64,000 nt of DNA from Sorex araneus (Eukaryota; Chordata; Mammalia; Eulipotyphla; Soricidae). The notes under the pieces were generated by a model that was not told the DNA's origin, did no database searches, and was given only the letters and a program-made list of their open reading frames with translations. Shown piece after piece: positions 62,546 to 64,000 of this stretch (the stretch's first letter is position 1; the number at the start of each line of letters is the position of its first letter). Location of the stretch: positions 214,302,500 to 214,366,499 of the forward strand of contig NC_073304.1 in NCBI RefSeq assembly GCF_027595985.1, in the 5' to 3' direction. A program made the position numbers and the translations under genes.

Positions 62546-62682
62546 GATTTGGGGACTACACACAGTTACACCTGGTTCAGTGCTAGGGGTCACTCCAGAC
62601 ATTGCCGGGGACCAGGTGGTGGCACAGATCTAACTCAGGCCTCCCCCACACGAAGTCTGTGCATCACCTCCTCAGCCCAGGT
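62546..62682 (-). mobile_element. SOR-type SINE, old
   Basis: GGACTACACACAGTTACACC, GGGGTCACTCCAGACATTGC, CACCTCCTCAGCCC. Confidence 0.65.
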
Positions 62683-62719
62683 TTGCACTTTTTCTTTTGT
62701 CTTTTCTTTTCTTTCTTTC

Positions 62720-62893
62720 TTTTTTTTTTTTTTTTTAGGTCTTGGTACCACAGCCGGTGGTGGTCAGGGCTTACTCCACTCTGAGCTCAGGGCTCACTCC
62801 TGACTCTGGGGTGGCCATAGGCAGTGCCAGGGATGGAACAGGGACCCCCTGCATACAAGGCAAGCGCCCTGCCTACTGTCCTCTCTCCCACCA
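62720..62893 (-). mobile_element. SOR-type SINE, old
   Basis: Long T run, GGTACCACAGCCGGTGGTGG, CAGGGATGGAACAGGGACCC, CTGTCCTCTCTCCCA. Confidence 0.72.
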
Positions 62894-63159
62894 GGTTTTG
62901 CACTCGCCGAAGCAACTGTGACTGCTGGAGTTTTCCCAGCAAGGAGGGAGCGAGACCTGCTGTAGAGAGTGGAAGTCCCGAACAGGTTCAACACGACTGA
63001 GGCGCTCGGAAAGGTGGGGTGGGGGGAGCAGTTCCGCCTTCTGCAACCATCATGTGATGACGAACAAGGCAGAACTCAGGAGGAGCAGATGGTTCTTCTG
63101 CAAGGCTGAGAAGCCCCAGTTCTGGAGTGGAATCCTTTCTTGACTCTCCCTCTGCCTCC

Positions 63160-63451
63160 AGGGGTCACTGCAGACAGTCCTTCCCCACGCAGGGAGTCCA
63201 GTGTGGCAATGCCTCCGAGATGTGTGTGTGTGTGTGTGTGTCTGTGTGTGTGTCTGTGTCTGTGTCTGTGTCTGTGTTCAGATCAGGCACTGCAGACAGT
63301 CCTTCCCCACACAAGGAGTCCAGTGTGGCAATGCCTCCGAGATGTGTGTGTGTGTGTCTGTGTCTGTGTCTGTATCTGTGTCTGTGTTCAGATCAGGCAC
63401 TGCAGACAGTCCTTCCCCACACAAGGAGTCCAGTGTGGCAATGCCTCCGGG

Positions 63452-63493
<42 letters not shown>

Positions 63494-63515
63494 TCAGATC
63501 AGGCCTATCCTGGAG
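63160..63515 (+). repeat. About 115-bp minisatellite with (TG)n core, 3 units
   Basis: Unit word CACTGCAGACAGTCCTTCCC at 63166, 63288 and 63398; then GGAGTCCAGTGTGGCAATGC, a TGTGTC run of variable length and GTTCAGATCAGGC. Confidence 0.96.
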
Positions 63516-63925
63516 AAGACCTAAGACACCCCCCCACTCCCAGAGAGCCCAAAGCGGCTCCTTCTGTGTCCTGTGCCCAGCCCATCTCTGCTGGGCTCAG
63601 GAACCAGCGAGGAGCTGGCCCTGGCCACCATTTGCCCCGTGGGCCTCTGCCAGCCCGTGTGAAACGCCGTTTCCTCCTTCCGCGTGCCTCGCCCTGCCCT
63701 CCCCGAGATCCTGTCCTGTGCTCTCTGCAGGCTGCTCTCCCGTCTGCCTCCACCCGGCTGGAACCGCAACAGTCAGGCACAGGCCCCTGAAGCAAGCCCC
63801 TTTGTTTGAATGAGGATGGGGAGAGTTGTTCCAGGTCCCACCCACCCCCATACAGGTGACCAGGTTGAGGGAGCGTCTGAGTGCTCCGTTTCCCTGAAAG
63901 CATCCACTTCAGCCTTTGACCTATG
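63516..63925. other. Unique sequence
   Basis: No gene or repeat recognised. Confidence 0.4.
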
Positions 63926-63929
63926 TCCC

Positions 63930-64000
63930 CAGCCCTTTATTTTTTTGTATTGAATCACTTTATTTTATGTTGCTGAGGGTTGAACCCAGGGTCTCACATG
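63930..64000 (-). mobile_element. SINE fragment cut by the window edge
   Basis: GAGGGTTGAACCCAGGGTCT is a tRNA-like head complement that continues past the end. Confidence 0.45.

Noticed and set aside
1..64000. Endogenous retroviral genes
   Set aside because: No LTR pair, primer-binding site or gag/pol/env-like frame was recognised in the window.

Overview
This is nuclear DNA from a placental mammal, most likely a shrew of the Sorex lineage. There are no prokaryotic features. The species call rests on one repeat family: several dozen copies of a tRNA-derived SINE whose intact members carry a pol III A box (TAGCACAGCGGG), a B box (GGTTCGATTCC), a body with 'ATCCCATATGGTCCCCTGAGCACCGCC' type sequence and an A-rich tail. 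I recognise it as the shrew SOR-type SINE. Many copies lie between clean target-site duplications (TSDs), so the family has been active recently. Older layers are also present: L2, MIR, fragments of old L1, hAT-type DNA transposon fossils and a 5'-truncated L1-mobilised element with its own TSD.

One protein-coding gene can be supported: the complete prohibitin 1 gene (PHB1/PHB) on the + strand. It has a non-coding first exon ending at 47340, six coding exons (48304-48418, 49740-49901, 52181-52323, 53286-53402, 55452-55547, 57535-57747) and a conserved proximal poly(A) signal at 57838. The spliced frame is uninterrupted and encodes 272 residues, the normal length of mammalian prohibitin. All introns are GT-AG and the codon phases join correctly. 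Exon 1 lies in a CpG island with an NRF1-type site, two ZNF143-like elements, a CCAAT box, GC boxes and an E-box, as expected for a nuclear-encoded mitochondrial housekeeping gene.

Layout: 1-47 kb is gene-poor upstream sequence, corresponding in human to the interval between PHB1 and NGFR. It is alternately GC-rich unique DNA (about 4.6-8.4, 11-15, 20-32 kb) and SINE/L1-rich DNA (about 1.7-4.5, 8.7-11, 15-19.8, 30-46.4 kb). 47.0-57.9 kb is PHB1; its introns 4 and 6 hold large GT/CA-rich tandem repeats. 58-64 kb is downstream flank with a fossil hAT element, more SINEs and a short minisatellite. Possible regulatory islands (AT-rich homeobox-like cores, CTCF-like motifs, a MEF2 site, a CpG-rich patch) are flagged as candidates only.

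Most long open frames here are chance frames in GC-rich DNA, microsatellite frames or antisense SINE frames; I do not annotate them as genes. I found no new biological system. The most unusual items are an extended SINE class with a second 3' domain, microsatellites grown from SINE tails between intact TSDs, and a minisatellite whose every unit carries a splice-donor consensus.
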